A stretch of DNA of 64,000 nt from Pseudanabaena minima (GCF_051131155.1 NZ_CP159508.1:2480001-2544000); one strand, 5' to 3'. Positions 8,532-17,468 are shown, numbered from the stretch's first letter. The notes: a model not told the origin generated them from the sequence alone. Made by a program: numbers and translations.

Positions 8532-8560
8532 CTGTAGCGCACGCTGTGCGTGCGCTACAG
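8532..8560. repeat. Palindrome upstream of the histidine kinase
   Basis: A perfect stem CTGTAGCGCACGC around TGT, lying between the DUF3181 gene and the kinase gene. It contains an in-frame GTG that can be mistaken for the kinase start. Confidence 0.8.
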
Positions 8561-8569
8561 GGCTTAGGT

Positions 8570-8860
8570 TTAATATTCAAACTCTTCTAAAATCGTTACT
8601 AATCGATTTTGACAAGACTTAGGAATCAAGTCACTTAAAGGAATTTCACGATTACCACCACCGATCGCAATCATCGTTTCATTTAATACTTTAGTGACAT
8701 CCGCCGACTGAATCCCTTTTAGCAACATGGGATAGAATTTTTCCGCTAACGGACGATGCAAATGCGCGTCATTTAAGTACAAGTGCCACTTAGCAATGTC
8801 AATATAAACATCTTCGGCAATGATGGCGGCTAGTTGTTCAATACGTTCTGATGTACTCAT
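8570..8860 (-). CDS. DUF3181 family protein
   Basis: The product is 96 residues, mostly helical and acidic. The segment EDVYIDIAKWHLYLNDAHLHRPLAE is, from memory, the conserved core of DUF3181, a family restricted to cyanobacteria with no known function. It lies 58 bp upstream of the histidine kinase on the same strand with a hairpin between, so they may be cotranscribed. No membrane segment or catalytic motif is visible. Confidence 0.75.
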   Translation of the reverse strand: MSTSERIEQLAAIIAEDVYIDIAKWHLYLNDAHLHRPLAEKFYPMLLKGIQSADVTKVLNETMIAIGGGNREIPLSDLIPKSCQNRLVTILEEFEY

Positions 8861-8882
8861 TTGTCTCGTAATTGGTGATTTA

Positions 8883-9071
8883 TAGCGATCATTATCATGT
8901 AAGTGTCTTAGAAACCATTTTAAGAATTGTCTAGATCCCCCCCAGCCCCCCTTAAAAAGGGGGGAGAATTATCTTCTTCCCCCTTTTTAAGGGGGATTGA
9001 GGGGGATCTCTTAGAGCTTTTGACCATAGAAAGTCATTCTTAAATGGTTTCTTACATGATAACGATCGCTA
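8883..9071. mobile_element. MITE-like element A
   Basis: A ~190-bp structure with terminal inverted repeats: TAGCGATC(A/G)TTATCATGTAAG outside, then GAAACCATTT(T)AAGAAT inside. The interior holds a second stem, AGATCCCCCCCAGCCCCCC... against ...GGGGGATTGAGGGGGATCT, with GGGGG/CCCCC arms. No reading frame is present. The inner terminal repeat and the CTAGATCCCCC interior match element B at 21834-21980, so this looks like a non-autonomous mobile repeat. Confidence 0.6.
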
Positions 9072-9145
9072 CATCTGAATTACACAAGACTAGGACAATA
9101 TGACAGATTAAATTATGATCATTTGTGTTGCGCGATCGCAAATTT

Positions 9146-9823
9146 ATGACTACTACTCCCCTCCCTCTCAAGCCAGAAATTACTACAACAAACATTAGTA
9201 GTGCGAGTAATGCTGTACTAAAAAATATTAGCTGGCAAACCTATCAAGCCATGCTGGCTGATATGGGCGACCATCGCTCTATTCGCTTAGCCTACGATCT
9301 CGGAACCTTAGAAATCAAAATGCCATTAGAATTTCATGAAGCTATTAATCGTCTCCTAGAGAGAATTATTGTCACATTGACTGAAGAACTAGAGCTAGAT
9401 ATCAAAAGCTTTGGTTCGACAACCTTTAATCGCAAAGATTTAGAAGTTGGTGTAGAGCCAGACTCATGTTTTTACATTCAAAATGCTCATCTCGTTCGCA
9501 GATTTCAGATAGATATTGAAAAAGATCCTGCCCCCGATCTCGTGGTTGAAGTTGACGTTCATAGTTCTAGCATCCGCAGATTGGATATTTACAAACAGTT
9601 AGGCGTACCCGAAATTTGGAGATATACCAGAACAGGGATAAAAATCTACAATTTACGAGACTCTGAGTATATAGAACAAGAATATAGTGTCACTTTTCCA
9701 ATAATGTCTGGCGAGGTTTTAGAGCGCTTCTTGGCTTTATCAGAATCAACGGATGACAACAAATTGATTCGTGAGTTTAGAGCATGGCTCAGACAAAGGC
9801 TAAGTCAGCAGAAACCAAAATAG
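9146..9823 (+). CDS. Uma2 family endonuclease (DUF820)
   Basis: About 225 residues from the ATG at 9146. A GTG at 9125 would add seven residues. The pattern follows the PD-(D/E)XK-like Uma2 family, which is greatly expanded in cyanobacteria: a hydrophobic beta-rich N-terminal half (LGTLEIKMPLEFHEAINR), EPDSCFYIQNA, PDLVVEVDVHSSS, then YKQLGVPEIWRYT. The acidic residues in EPDS and VVEVD are the likely metal-binding set. The biological role of Uma2 proteins is unclear; they are often moved between genomes. The stop codon lies within the left arm of a palindrome (9810-9862). Confidence 0.88.
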   Translation: MTTTPLPLKPEITTTNISSASNAVLKNISWQTYQAMLADMGDHRSIRLAYDLGTLEIKMPLEFHEAINRLLERIIVTLTEELELDIKSFGSTTFNRKDLEVGVEPDSCFYIQNAHLVRRFQIDIEKDPAPDLVVEVDVHSSSIRRLDIYKQLGVPEIWRYTRTGIKIYNLRDSEYIEQEYSVTFPIMSGEVLERFLALSESTDDNKLIREFRAWLRQRLSQQKPK

Positions 9824-9862
9824 ATTGTTGGTGCAAAGTGACGAAAATCTATTTTGGTTTCT
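9810..9862. repeat. Palindrome overlapping the Uma2 stop codon
   Basis: The arms are AGAAACCAAAATAGAT with a 21-nt loop. The TAG stop of the Uma2 gene sits in the left arm, so the last codons are part of the repeat. Confidence 0.75.
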
Positions 9863-9945
9863 ACAAATGATGAGTTCATAACAAAAAAGCGCAAAACCGC
9901 CTTTCAAAAAGTAAACTAAATCTTCAAGTACTACAGTTTTTTTGT

Positions 9946-11337
9946 ATGAGCCAGCCAACAGCCCCCCAACCTTGGAGTCAGCGTTTCGAGACAGCGCTAC
10001 ATCCTGCGATCGCGCGATTTAATGCCAGTATCAGTTTTGACATTAATTTAATTGAATATGACATCACAGGATCGCAAGCGCACTCGCGAATGTTGGCGAA
10101 AGTAGGGATCATTAGTGCCGAAGAAGGGGAAATGCTTGTTAATGGTTTAGAGCAAATCCGTCAAGAATATCGGTCTGGAAATTTTAACCCAGGGGTTGAC
10201 GCTGAAGATGTGCATTTTGCGGTAGAGCGTCGCCTGACGGAGTTAATCGGTGATGTTGGGAAAAAAGTGCATACCGCGCGATCGCGTAATGATCAGGTTG
10301 CTACCGATGTGCGTTTATATTTGCGTGACCAGATTCGCAAAATTCAAACGGATATCAGAACTTGGCAACAAACTTTAGTGAATAAAGCTGAGCAGTATAT
10401 CGAGACTTTTATCCCAGGATATACACATCTGCAACGCGCCCAGCCGATCAGCCTCGCCCATCATCTTCTTGCTTATTTTGAGATGGCGCAGCGTGACTGG
10501 ACAAGACTTGATGAAATCTATCAAAGGGTCAATGTTTGCCCTCTTGGTTCGGGCGCATTAGCAGGAACACCTCACCCCATCGATCGCCATTACACCGCCG
10601 AACTTTTAGATTTTGGTTCCGTAGGACGCAATAGCCTTGATGGTGTATCCGATCGCGACTTTGCCGTAGAATTTCTCTGCGCTGCGAGTCTAATCATGGT
10701 GCATCTCAGCCGCCTTTCTGAAGAAGTAATTCTTTGGTCATCACAGGAATTTAGTTTTGTAAAACTCAGCGATCGCGTCAGTACAGGCTCTAGCATCATG
10801 CCCCAAAAGAAAAATCCTGACGTTCCCGAATTGGTGCGTGGCAAAACAGGACGGGTATTTGGACATTTGCAAGGTTTACTGACAATTATCAAGGGCTTAC
10901 CTCTGGCTTACAACAAGGATATGCAAGAGGATAAGGAAGGGATCTTTGATGCAGTGGTCACAGTTCGGGCTTGTTTGGAAGCTATGACAATTTTGATTGA
11001 TGAAGGGATCGAATTTCAGACTCAACGTCTTGCTGAGGCAGTTGCGGAGGACTTCTCTAATGCGACTGATGTTGCTGATTATCTCGCATCTAAAGGAGTT
11101 CCTTTCCGTGAGGCATATCAACTGGTTGGCAAACTTGTGAAAACCTGTACTAGTGAAGGGATTTTACTCAAGGATTTGTCAGTAGAACGTTGGCAAACTT
11201 TTCATCCTCAGTTTGAAGCCGACATTGTCGAGGCGATCACTCCTGCACAGGTCGTTAAGGTGCGTAATAGTTACGGTGGCACTGGCTATGAGCAAATCAG
11301 AATCCAAGTAGAAGCTGCCAAAAAACTTATTGCTTAA
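9946..11337 (+). CDS. argH: Argininosuccinate lyase
   Basis: The product is 463 residues, the usual length. It carries the fumarase/aspartase-superfamily signature GSSIMPQKKNPD around residue 283 and the conserved TARSRNDQVATD and GYTHLQRAQP segments of ArgH. It splits argininosuccinate into arginine and fumarate, the last step of arginine synthesis, as a cytoplasmic tetramer. It stands alone; other arg genes are not nearby, as is normal for cyanobacteria. A perfect palindrome starts 3 bp after the stop. Confidence 0.97.
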   Translation: MSQPTAPQPWSQRFETALHPAIARFNASISFDINLIEYDITGSQAHSRMLAKVGIISAEEGEMLVNGLEQIRQEYRSGNFNPGVDAEDVHFAVERRLTELIGDVGKKVHTARSRNDQVATDVRLYLRDQIRKIQTDIRTWQQTLVNKAEQYIETFIPGYTHLQRAQPISLAHHLLAYFEMAQRDWTRLDEIYQRVNVCPLGSGALAGTPHPIDRHYTAELLDFGSVGRNSLDGVSDRDFAVEFLCAASLIMVHLSRLSEEVILWSSQEFSFVKLSDRVSTGSSIMPQKKNPDVPELVRGKTGRVFGHLQGLLTIIKGLPLAYNKDMQEDKEGIFDAVVTVRACLEAMTILIDEGIEFQTQRLAEAVAEDFSNATDVADYLASKGVPFREAYQLVGKLVKTCTSEGILLKDLSVERWQTFHPQFEADIVEAITPAQVVKVRNSYGGTGYEQIRIQVEAAKKLIA

Positions 11338-11339
11338 AA

Positions 11340-11382
11340 CCAAAAATTAGTGTCAGCACTTCGTGCTGACACTAATTTTTGG
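11340..11382. repeat. Palindrome after argH
   Basis: The arms are CCAAAAATTAGTGTCAGCAC around TTC, perfect. It belongs to the AACCAAAA-armed family and is a possible terminator of argH. Confidence 0.85.
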
Positions 11383-11436
11383 ATGCTTTTGCGTTAGCAT
11401 AAGTTTTAGTTAACTTTGCCAAATTTTCGATTTTCT

Positions 11437-11679
11437 ATGCCCAAGTTATCAAAACCACCAGATCCCAACGATCCTGAATACCAAAACCTCGAACGCAGAG
11501 TCAACTTTTATCTACATCTTGCTATCTATTCGGCTTGTATGACCTGTATGTGGTTTATCCAGTCAATTACTGAGAAGGTCTGGATCTGGTCAATTTGGGT
11601 TGCCGTGATCTGGGGAATCCTGATCCTCGTTCATGGGATTTGGGTATTGACTCAAGAAAAGCCAATCCAGAAAGCTTGA
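11437..11679 (+). CDS. 2TM-domain protein
   Basis: About 80 residues from the ATG at 11437 (an upstream TTG at 11416 would add seven). The pattern fits the short 2TM-domain family: DPEYQNLERRVNFYLHLAIY, a first membrane segment, then WIWSIWVAVIWGILILVHGIWV as the second (both ~20 residues). Both termini are probably cytoplasmic. The function of this family is unknown. It precedes the PatD-like gene by 64 bp on the same strand. Confidence 0.7.
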   Translation: MPKLSKPPDPNDPEYQNLERRVNFYLHLAIYSACMTCMWFIQSITEKVWIWSIWVAVIWGILILVHGIWVLTQEKPIQKA

Positions 11680-11743
11680 AATAATAAAGCTGTATTAAAT
11701 TTGTGGCTAGAAGTCTAATTTTTATAAAAATAGGGTTTATGAA

Positions 11744-12088
11744 GTGATACAGGATTATGGAGCTTTGATTGATGATTTGCAAAAACAGTTAGAAGCATTG
11801 CAAATATCGATCGCTCCACAATCACAACCCACACCTAAAATTGTGAAAGATTGGCAGCGATCGCTTGATGATATCCAACAGTTTTTTCAGTCAAAAATTA
11901 TCAATACCAATTTAGAGATTACGCCCCAAAATTTATCTTTACAAGTGGAAATTGATAAACAATTAAAAATGCTCAAGGTGGATTTAAGCATGTTGCAAAC
12001 TTCCCGCAGTCAAGCCACATGGCAAAAGCGACATCAACAAGCCTGTGATCGCTTTACTTTATTAGAGCGCTATTTCCAAATGCATTAG
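11744..12088 (+). CDS. PatD-like small coiled-coil protein
   Basis: The product is 114 residues from a GTG start. It is almost wholly helical with heptad-like spacing. The motifs QQFFQSKI, DKQLKMLKVDLSMLQT(S)R and RFTLLERYF recall PatD, the heterocyst-frequency protein of Anabaena, whose family also occurs in strains that make no heterocysts. No nitrogen-fixation or heterocyst gene is seen in the window, so a role in development should not be assumed. A palindrome follows the stop. Confidence 0.55.
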   Translation: MIQDYGALIDDLQKQLEALQISIAPQSQPTPKIVKDWQRSLDDIQQFFQSKIINTNLEITPQNLSLQVEIDKQLKMLKVDLSMLQTSRSQATWQKRHQQACDRFTLLERYFQMH

Positions 12089-12090
12089 AC

Positions 12091-12137
12091 CCAAAAAATA
12101 GGATGGCGGTGCTTAGCACCGCCATCCTATTTTTTGG
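12091..12137. repeat. GC-core palindrome
   Basis: The arms are CCAAAAAATAGGATGGCGGTGC around TTA, perfect, starting 3 bp after the PatD-like stop codon. Confidence 0.88.
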
Positions 12138-12355
12138 TTTTTGTCCTAATTTAGCCTTGGAATAGGACTAGGAATGCTTCTTTTCTATGGAAATATAGCT
12201 TTTGATAAAACCCTCTCTGGGTAAGATTTGCAATCTCTCAAAAGATAGAATTATTCTTTAGTTTGAAGACTGAGACACGAAACATTTTGATGTAGACTTA
12301 TGGAACAATCGATAGATTTTAATATAAACATAGTAAAAACTCTATAGTAGAATCA

Positions 12356-14230
12356 ATGATCCTAGAAACAGCTTGGTTACTTCCTTGCTATGGTTTGCTG
12401 GGCGCAGGGTTGACATTACCTTGGTCACTAAGGGTAATTCGTCGTACTGGTCCCCGTCCTGCGGTTTACCTAAATATGTTAATGACAGCCCTTGCCTTAG
12501 TACATAGCTGTTGGTTGTTAACATCCGTTTGGGGGCAGCCTCCTCAACAATTTGAGTTTATATGGTTCCAAGCGTTTGATCTAAATATCGCTTGCTCCTT
12601 TGAGCTTTCCACAATTAGCACTGGTGCATCAGTGATGATTGCCACCATGAGCTTAATCTCACAGGTCTACGGGCTAGGATCGCTAGAAAATGATTGGGCG
12701 ATCGCTCGATTTTGCGCCTTAATTGGCTTTTTTGAAGCAGCCATTACAGGGATTGCCTTTAGCGATTCCTTATTTTTCAGCTACGCCTTATTGGAAATGC
12801 TTACCCTCTCCACCTACTTATTAGTTGGCTTTTGGTATGCACAGCCCCTAGTAGTTACCGCAGCAAGAGATGCTTTTTGGACAAAGCGTGTCGGCGACTT
12901 GTTTTTGTTGATGGGTGTGGTTACTCTTGCCAATCTTACGGACAGCTTGAATTTTTCGGATTTAAAGTCATGGGCTGATGCACCACAAACGATCGCCTAT
13001 TTTGCTGAACATCAACAATTTGGCACTTTATTAGGACTAGCTCTAATTGCAGGTCCATTAGGTAAATGCGCTCAGTTCCCACTGCACCTCTGGCTTGATG
13101 AGGCGATGGAGGGTCCGAACCCAGCTTCGATTTTACGAAATTCGGTAGTTGTGGGCGCTGGAGCCTATGTGCTGATCAAGTTTCAGCCTGTATTGTCTTT
13201 GTTTCCAGTAGCGGCGGAAGTCTCGGTAATTATTGGTGCAATTACCGCGATCGGTGCTTCGTTAGTAGCGATCGCCCAAATTGACATGAAACGCGCTCTA
13301 TCTCACTCAACCAGTGCCTACCTCGGTTTAGTTTTCATCGCGGTGGGGATGCAACAACCTGATCTAGCTTTGGGACTACTCTTTAGTCATGGTATCAGCA
13401 AATCTTTACTCTTCCTGAGTTCAGGGGCTGTAATGATGTCTACCGTAACCCAAGATCTTACGGAAATGGGAGGCATCAAAACGAGAATGCCCGCCACCTT
13501 AGTCGCCTTCATTGTTGGCTCGCTAGGATTAGTAGGACTGGTTCCTTTTGGGGGATTTTGGACGCTCTTACGCTGGGAAGAAACTTTTTGGAACAGTGAC
13601 CCTTGGCTAATTGCGATCGCCTTATTAGTGAATAGCATTACCGCCTTTGGACTGATGCGAATGTTTGCACTGGTATTCCTTGGACCCATTCAACCCAAAA
13701 CCCGACGTGTTCCAGAAGTCGCTTGGCAAGTCGCACTTCCATTAGTCTCACTGACAATCATCACTTTACTAGTTCCCATCTTACTTCCATCATGGGAATT
13801 CGTAGATATTGACTTAAATACAGTCGATATTTGGGGTACAGCAGTGTTATCAGCTTCAGGCTTATTGGGTTTTGGTGTGGGTGCATATATATATATCAAG
13901 CCATATTATGCCACTAGCATTTCAGTACCTATGCCTCCAAGATTTCTTCGCAGTTCATGGAAAGCGGTACAGGATTTACTTGCCTACGATCTCTATGTAC
14001 AGGCTATTTATAAATATACGGTGGTCTTAATCGTGGGTGGTGGCTCTAAGGTTTTAGCTTGGATAGATCGCTACTTAGTTGATGGCTCCGTCAATTTTTT
14101 GGGATTTGCCTCGATATTTAGTGGCGAAAGTCTGAAGTATACGGTGACAGGTCGATTACAGCAGTATGTGTTGACGATCATGATTGGACTGATTCTGATC
14201 GGCTTTGCTGCTTTTTATGGTCTCCATTAA
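12356..14230 (+). CDS. ndhF: NAD(P)H-quinone oxidoreductase subunit 5 (NdhF, CO2-uptake class)
   Basis: The product is 624 residues with about 15-16 membrane segments. Proton-antiporter-like motifs include ALLEMLTLSTYLLVGFWY, GPLGKCAQFPLHLWLDEAMEGPNP (quoted in part), a Lys in DMKRALSHSTSAYLGL, and LLFSHGISKSLLFLSSG. The start ILETAWLLPCYGLLGAGLT and the immediate pairing with ndhD match the NdhF3/NdhF4 group, which builds the NDH-1MS/MS' complexes for CO2 hydration and uptake at the thylakoid membrane, not the respiratory NdhF1. No cupA/cupS follows, which favours the constitutive NdhF4-NdhD4 layout. That assignment is inference. Confidence 0.9.
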   Translation: MILETAWLLPCYGLLGAGLTLPWSLRVIRRTGPRPAVYLNMLMTALALVHSCWLLTSVWGQPPQQFEFIWFQAFDLNIACSFELSTISTGASVMIATMSLISQVYGLGSLENDWAIARFCALIGFFEAAITGIAFSDSLFFSYALLEMLTLSTYLLVGFWYAQPLVVTAARDAFWTKRVGDLFLLMGVVTLANLTDSLNFSDLKSWADAPQTIAYFAEHQQFGTLLGLALIAGPLGKCAQFPLHLWLDEAMEGPNPASILRNSVVVGAGAYVLIKFQPVLSLFPVAAEVSVIIGAITAIGASLVAIAQIDMKRALSHSTSAYLGLVFIAVGMQQPDLALGLLFSHGISKSLLFLSSGAVMMSTVTQDLTEMGGIKTRMPATLVAFIVGSLGLVGLVPFGGFWTLLRWEETFWNSDPWLIAIALLVNSITAFGLMRMFALVFLGPIQPKTRRVPEVAWQVALPLVSLTIITLLVPILLPSWEFVDIDLNTVDIWGTAVLSASGLLGFGVGAYIYIKPYYATSISVPMPPRFLRSSWKAVQDLLAYDLYVQAIYKYTVVLIVGGGSKVLAWIDRYLVDGSVNFLGFASIFSGESLKYTVTGRLQQYVLTIMIGLILIGFAAFYGLH

Positions 14231-14260
14231 GAGTTAGGCGCTTTAGGCGCTGAACTCTTA
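14228..14260. repeat. Imperfect hairpin between ndhF and ndhD
   Basis: TAAGAGTTAGGCGC against GGCGCTGAACTCTTA with one bulge, starting at the ndhF stop codon. It lies inside the presumed operon, so it may adjust relative expression rather than terminate. Confidence 0.6.
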
Positions 14261-14289
14261 ATTTTTTTAATTATCATTTTTTATAAAAT

Positions 14290-15813
14290 ATGCTTAGTAC
14301 ATTAGTGTGGGTTCCGATCGCAGGTGCGCTGTTGATCGTTTTACTAGGAGCGTTCCTCGACTCCCAGCAGTTACGCCGAATATCACTGGGAATAACGATC
14401 GCCACATTTGGTTGGTCAATCTTCTTACTCACTAAATTTGATATTAGTCTTGCCACAATCCAATTAGGTGAATCCTTAGCTTGGTTAGATCCCATTGGAC
14501 TGACCTATCGATTAGGTGTAGATGGTCTATCTTTTCCATTGGTCTTACTGAATGGATTGCTACTGATTATCGCCATCTACATCAGCAATGATATTCAACG
14601 CCCTCGACTATATTTTCCATTAATATTAATACTCGGTGGTGGTGTCAATGGAGCTTTTCTTGCTCAAAATCTTCTCCTCTTTTTCCTGTTTTTTGAAGTC
14701 GAACTAATTCCGCTCTATCTCTTAATCGCCATTTGGGGCGGCGAGAAACGTGGCTACGCAGCCACCAAATTTTTAATTTACACTGCTATCTCAGGCGTTC
14801 TGCTCTTAGCAGCTTTCTTTGGTATGGCAGTCTTTGGCAGTGCTGATGGAACCGCCTTTACCTTTAACTATCAAGACTTAAATCTCGAAGGAGTATCCAC
14901 AACCACCAAAGGAATTTTGCTAATTCTGCTACTCCTTGGATTCGGTATCAAGATTCCGATTGTGCCATTGCATACATGGTTACCTGATGCTCACGTTGAA
15001 GCATCAACCCCAGTCTCCACATTACTTGCTGGCGTTCTACTAAAATTGGGAACCTATGGTTTATTGCGCTTTGGACTAGGACTATTACCAGACGCATGGC
15101 AAGCGATCGCTCCTTTTCTAGCAGGCTGGGCTGTAGTCAGTGTGATTTATGGATGCCTCACCGCCATCAATCAAACTGACATGAAAAAAATGGTTGCCTA
15201 TAGCTCCGTTGGACATATGGGTTATATTCTCCTCGCCTTAGCTGCGGCTACGCCCCTTTCCCTAGTGGGCGCAACCTTCCAAATGATTAGTCATGGTCTA
15301 ATTTCAGCACTGTTATTTATTTTGGTAGGGATCGTTTACAAAAAAACGGGCACTCGCAATATCAATTCCCTGAATGGATTACTCAATCCTGAACGTGGCT
15401 TACCGATCACAGGTTCACTGATGATCTTGGCAGCAATGGCAAGTGCAGGTACACCAGGCATGGTGGGATTTATTGCGGAATTTGTGATTTTTCGTAGTAG
15501 CTTTGCAGTTTTCCCTATACAAACACTTCTCTGCATGATTGGCACTGGTTTAACGGCTGTTTATTTCCTCATCATGATTGATCGCGTATTTTTCGGTCGT
15601 CTTGCGGTTGAGAAAACTGTGAATACCCCCCCGATTAGTAATTTTCCCTTTGCCAAATGGCAAGAAAAATTTCCTGCGATCGCCCTAGCCCTAATCATTG
15701 TTTTCTTTGGATTAATCCCCAATTTCGCGACCCAAATAATCGAGAGTTCAGCAAAGGCGATCGCCCCAAATCACACTAAACTAACTCAAATTGCTTTAGT
15801 GCAATCAACTTAA
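14290..15813 (+). CDS. ndhD: NAD(P)H-quinone oxidoreductase subunit 4 (NdhD, CO2-uptake class)
   Basis: The product is 507 residues with about 14 membrane segments. NuoM-type signatures include FFEVELIPLYLLIAIWGG with the conserved Glu, KIPIVPLHTWLPDAHVEAST (exactly the family loop), and KKMVAYSSVGHMGY with paired Lys. It lies 59 bp after ndhF on the same strand and almost certainly shares its transcript. Together they form the distal membrane arm of an NDH-1S complex that takes electrons from ferredoxin and couples them to CO2 hydration via a Cup protein encoded elsewhere. A strong hairpin follows the stop. Confidence 0.92.
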   Translation: MLSTLVWVPIAGALLIVLLGAFLDSQQLRRISLGITIATFGWSIFLLTKFDISLATIQLGESLAWLDPIGLTYRLGVDGLSFPLVLLNGLLLIIAIYISNDIQRPRLYFPLILILGGGVNGAFLAQNLLLFFLFFEVELIPLYLLIAIWGGEKRGYAATKFLIYTAISGVLLLAAFFGMAVFGSADGTAFTFNYQDLNLEGVSTTTKGILLILLLLGFGIKIPIVPLHTWLPDAHVEASTPVSTLLAGVLLKLGTYGLLRFGLGLLPDAWQAIAPFLAGWAVVSVIYGCLTAINQTDMKKMVAYSSVGHMGYILLALAAATPLSLVGATFQMISHGLISALLFILVGIVYKKTGTRNINSLNGLLNPERGLPITGSLMILAAMASAGTPGMVGFIAEFVIFRSSFAVFPIQTLLCMIGTGLTAVYFLIMIDRVFFGRLAVEKTVNTPPISNFPFAKWQEKFPAIALALIIVFFGLIPNFATQIIESSAKAIAPNHTKLTQIALVQST

Positions 15814-15859
15814 TCCTTGATTAAAAGGCTTGCAAAGCAAGCCTTTTAATCAAGGATTT
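15812..15859 (+). terminator. Long hairpin at the end of ndhF-ndhD
   Basis: The arms are AATCCTTGATTAAAAGGCTTGC around AAA, perfect and overlapping the ndhD stop codon. It probably ends the ndh transcript. Confidence 0.65.
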
Positions 15860-15885
15860 ACAAAATCTTTTTATATATAGCAATC

Positions 15886-16641
15886 CTAAATGTTTTGTGG
15901 AAGGACACCCCGATGGGGTGTCCTTCCACAAAACAAAAAAATCCACAAATGATATAGGACTACTATAGAACCCGAATAAATTAAATCACCTGCATTTAAA
16001 ACAAAGCCTTGACTACATAGAGATCTCACTGCTCCCATATTATGACTAACAAATAGAACAGTTCGCCCTTCTTTTTCTGCTACATCTTCTATCTTTTCTA
16101 AACACTTCTTCTGAAACTGAGCATCGCCTACCGCTAACACTTCATCGACAATCAAAATCTCTGGCTCTAGATGTGCGGCTACTGCAAAGGCAACTATTTC
16201 ATCAAATTTTTTCTTAATCTCATCTCGATCCATTCCCAAGATTGCGCCATTGAGATATATATTCTCTCGACCAGTTAATTCTGGATGGAAACCTGTGCCG
16301 ACTTCTAAGAGACTAGCGACTCGACCTTTAATGGAGATTTTGCCTGAGGTTGGTTCAGTGATGCGACTAAGAATTTTGAGAAGAGTGGATTTACCTGCAC
16401 CATTGCGTCCAATAATGCCTACGCGATCGCCTTGCTTAATGTCAAAGGAGACATCTTTGAGCGCCCAGAACTCCTCACTAAGATCATCAGTTTTTGCTTG
16501 ACGATCGCCAGTTATTCCCTGCCACAAAGATCTGGCTCCATTGGTGATCACATCACGTAAAGCGGTGTAGCGTTCTTGCTTTTGGTGACCAATAATATAC
16601 TTCTTACTTAAATTTTCGACCCGAATTACGACATCAGACAT
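15886..16641 (-). pseudogene. Decayed Wzt/KpsT-like polysaccharide ABC ATPase
   Basis: A 251-codon frame begins as a normal polysaccharide-export ATPase: Walker A GRNGAGKST near residue 82, Q-loop region, EVGTGFHPELTGRENIYLNG, Walker B EILIVDEVLAVGD, and H-loop FVSHNMGAV. However, FDEIVAFA joins directly to VAAHLEPEIL. The segment that normally lies between (about 25 residues, with the ABC signature motif SSGM) is missing, in frame. The family's C-terminal sugar-binding half (usual total length about 400 or more) is also absent. After GDLIYSG the frame runs into an unrelated hydrophobic tail encoded by the palindrome 15892-15934. It cannot form a working ATP sandwich, so it is called a pseudogene. 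No permease partner is adjacent. Confidence 0.72.
15892..15934. repeat. Palindrome at the 3' end of the decayed ATPase
   Basis: The arms are GTTTTGTGGAAGGACACCCC around GAT, perfect. The last residues of the overlapping open frame are translated from this repeat, which marks where the ancestral coding sequence was cut. Confidence 0.85.
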
Positions 16642-16682
16642 TTGTAAGTTCTTAAATGGTATCGGTAAGAATTTTGCAATTT

Positions 16683-16735
16683 AATAAGGAAGTGATAATG
16701 ACGCGGCGAAGCCGCGTCATTATCACTTCCTTATT
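16683..16735. repeat. GC-core palindrome
   Basis: Perfect 25-bp arms beginning AATAAGGAAGTGATAATGAC, with a GCGGC core around GAA. It lies between the gene at 16771 and the decayed ATPase, both on the minus strand. Confidence 0.88.
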
Positions 16736-16770
16736 TTAAAGGGATACTAATAATATCATCAGTCTAAAAA

Positions 16771-17319
16771 TTAGTCCGATTGACTAGATTTGACGAGCTT
16801 TAAAATTGAATTTTTGAGATTATGTATAGATTGGGTATTTTCTTCGTCAGATGTATAGGCATCGTCGTGGGACTCTTCTGGATCTTCTTGGTTTTGATCT
16901 TCTGACTTCAACGCGAGGCGATCGCATAGGTCATCAAGATGTGATGCCAAAGTGACTGGTACATGGGGGGAAACCAAGTCAAGATTGGGATGGTTTGGTA
17001 AGTCATCACATGGACAGCAAACTGGTGTCCTTGGACCTATATCAACGGATGGCACAAGCAAATTACAACGGGCGCAAGCAATAATTTCCCATTTATTGCT
17101 AAGTAAGTCGCTAACGGTTTGATCAGTACCACTTAAATAGGCTTCTTTGGCTTTAGTAGTACTGATTTCATCCCAAAGTTGGTTAAATGAAGGTGAGTAT
17201 TTTTCCCCTTGCAAAATCTTATAGAGCCGAACTTGTTCACCTTGAGTAGACAAGCTTACGGTTTTGCCCATTTGCATCCATTGTGCGACATAATTTTTGA
17301 CTAAGGTTCGTGATGCCAT
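16771..17319 (-). CDS. Hypothetical protein with zinc-ribbon-like Cys cluster
   Basis: The product is 182 residues and is not recognised. The N-terminal ~75 residues are helical (ASRTLVKNYVAQWMQMGKTV). The middle contains CARCNLLVPS...PVCCPCDD, which gives two CxxC-type pairs and could bind one zinc. The C-terminal third is very acidic (EDQNQEDPEESHDD) and probably disordered. Such a layout fits a small regulatory or adaptor protein, but no function can be claimed. Its neighbours (decayed ATPase, divergent DevA-like ATPase) give no clear hint. Confidence 0.65.
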   Translation of the reverse strand: MASRTLVKNYVAQWMQMGKTVSLSTQGEQVRLYKILQGEKYSPSFNQLWDEISTTKAKEAYLSGTDQTVSDLLSNKWEIIACARCNLLVPSVDIGPRTPVCCPCDDLPNHPNLDLVSPHVPVTLASHLDDLCDRLALKSEDQNQEDPEESHDDAYTSDEENTQSIHNLKNSILKLVKSSQSD

Positions 17320-17468
17320 AATTTTAGAACCTTTAATGAATAATTAAGTAGATTTGACTGCACAGGTAATAAATGCACCTGCCATAATTAATATAGTCTG
17401 AGAGCTTCATTGATAGTTTGAATAAATCTTATAATTTTTTATTTATTTTGCTTACGGGACACTAGCTT

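Noticed and set aside
8513..8542. GTG start that would lengthen the histidine kinase by ten residues
   Set aside because: It lies inside the palindrome 8532-8560 and the extra residues are encoded largely by the repeat. The ATG at 8512 is preferred.
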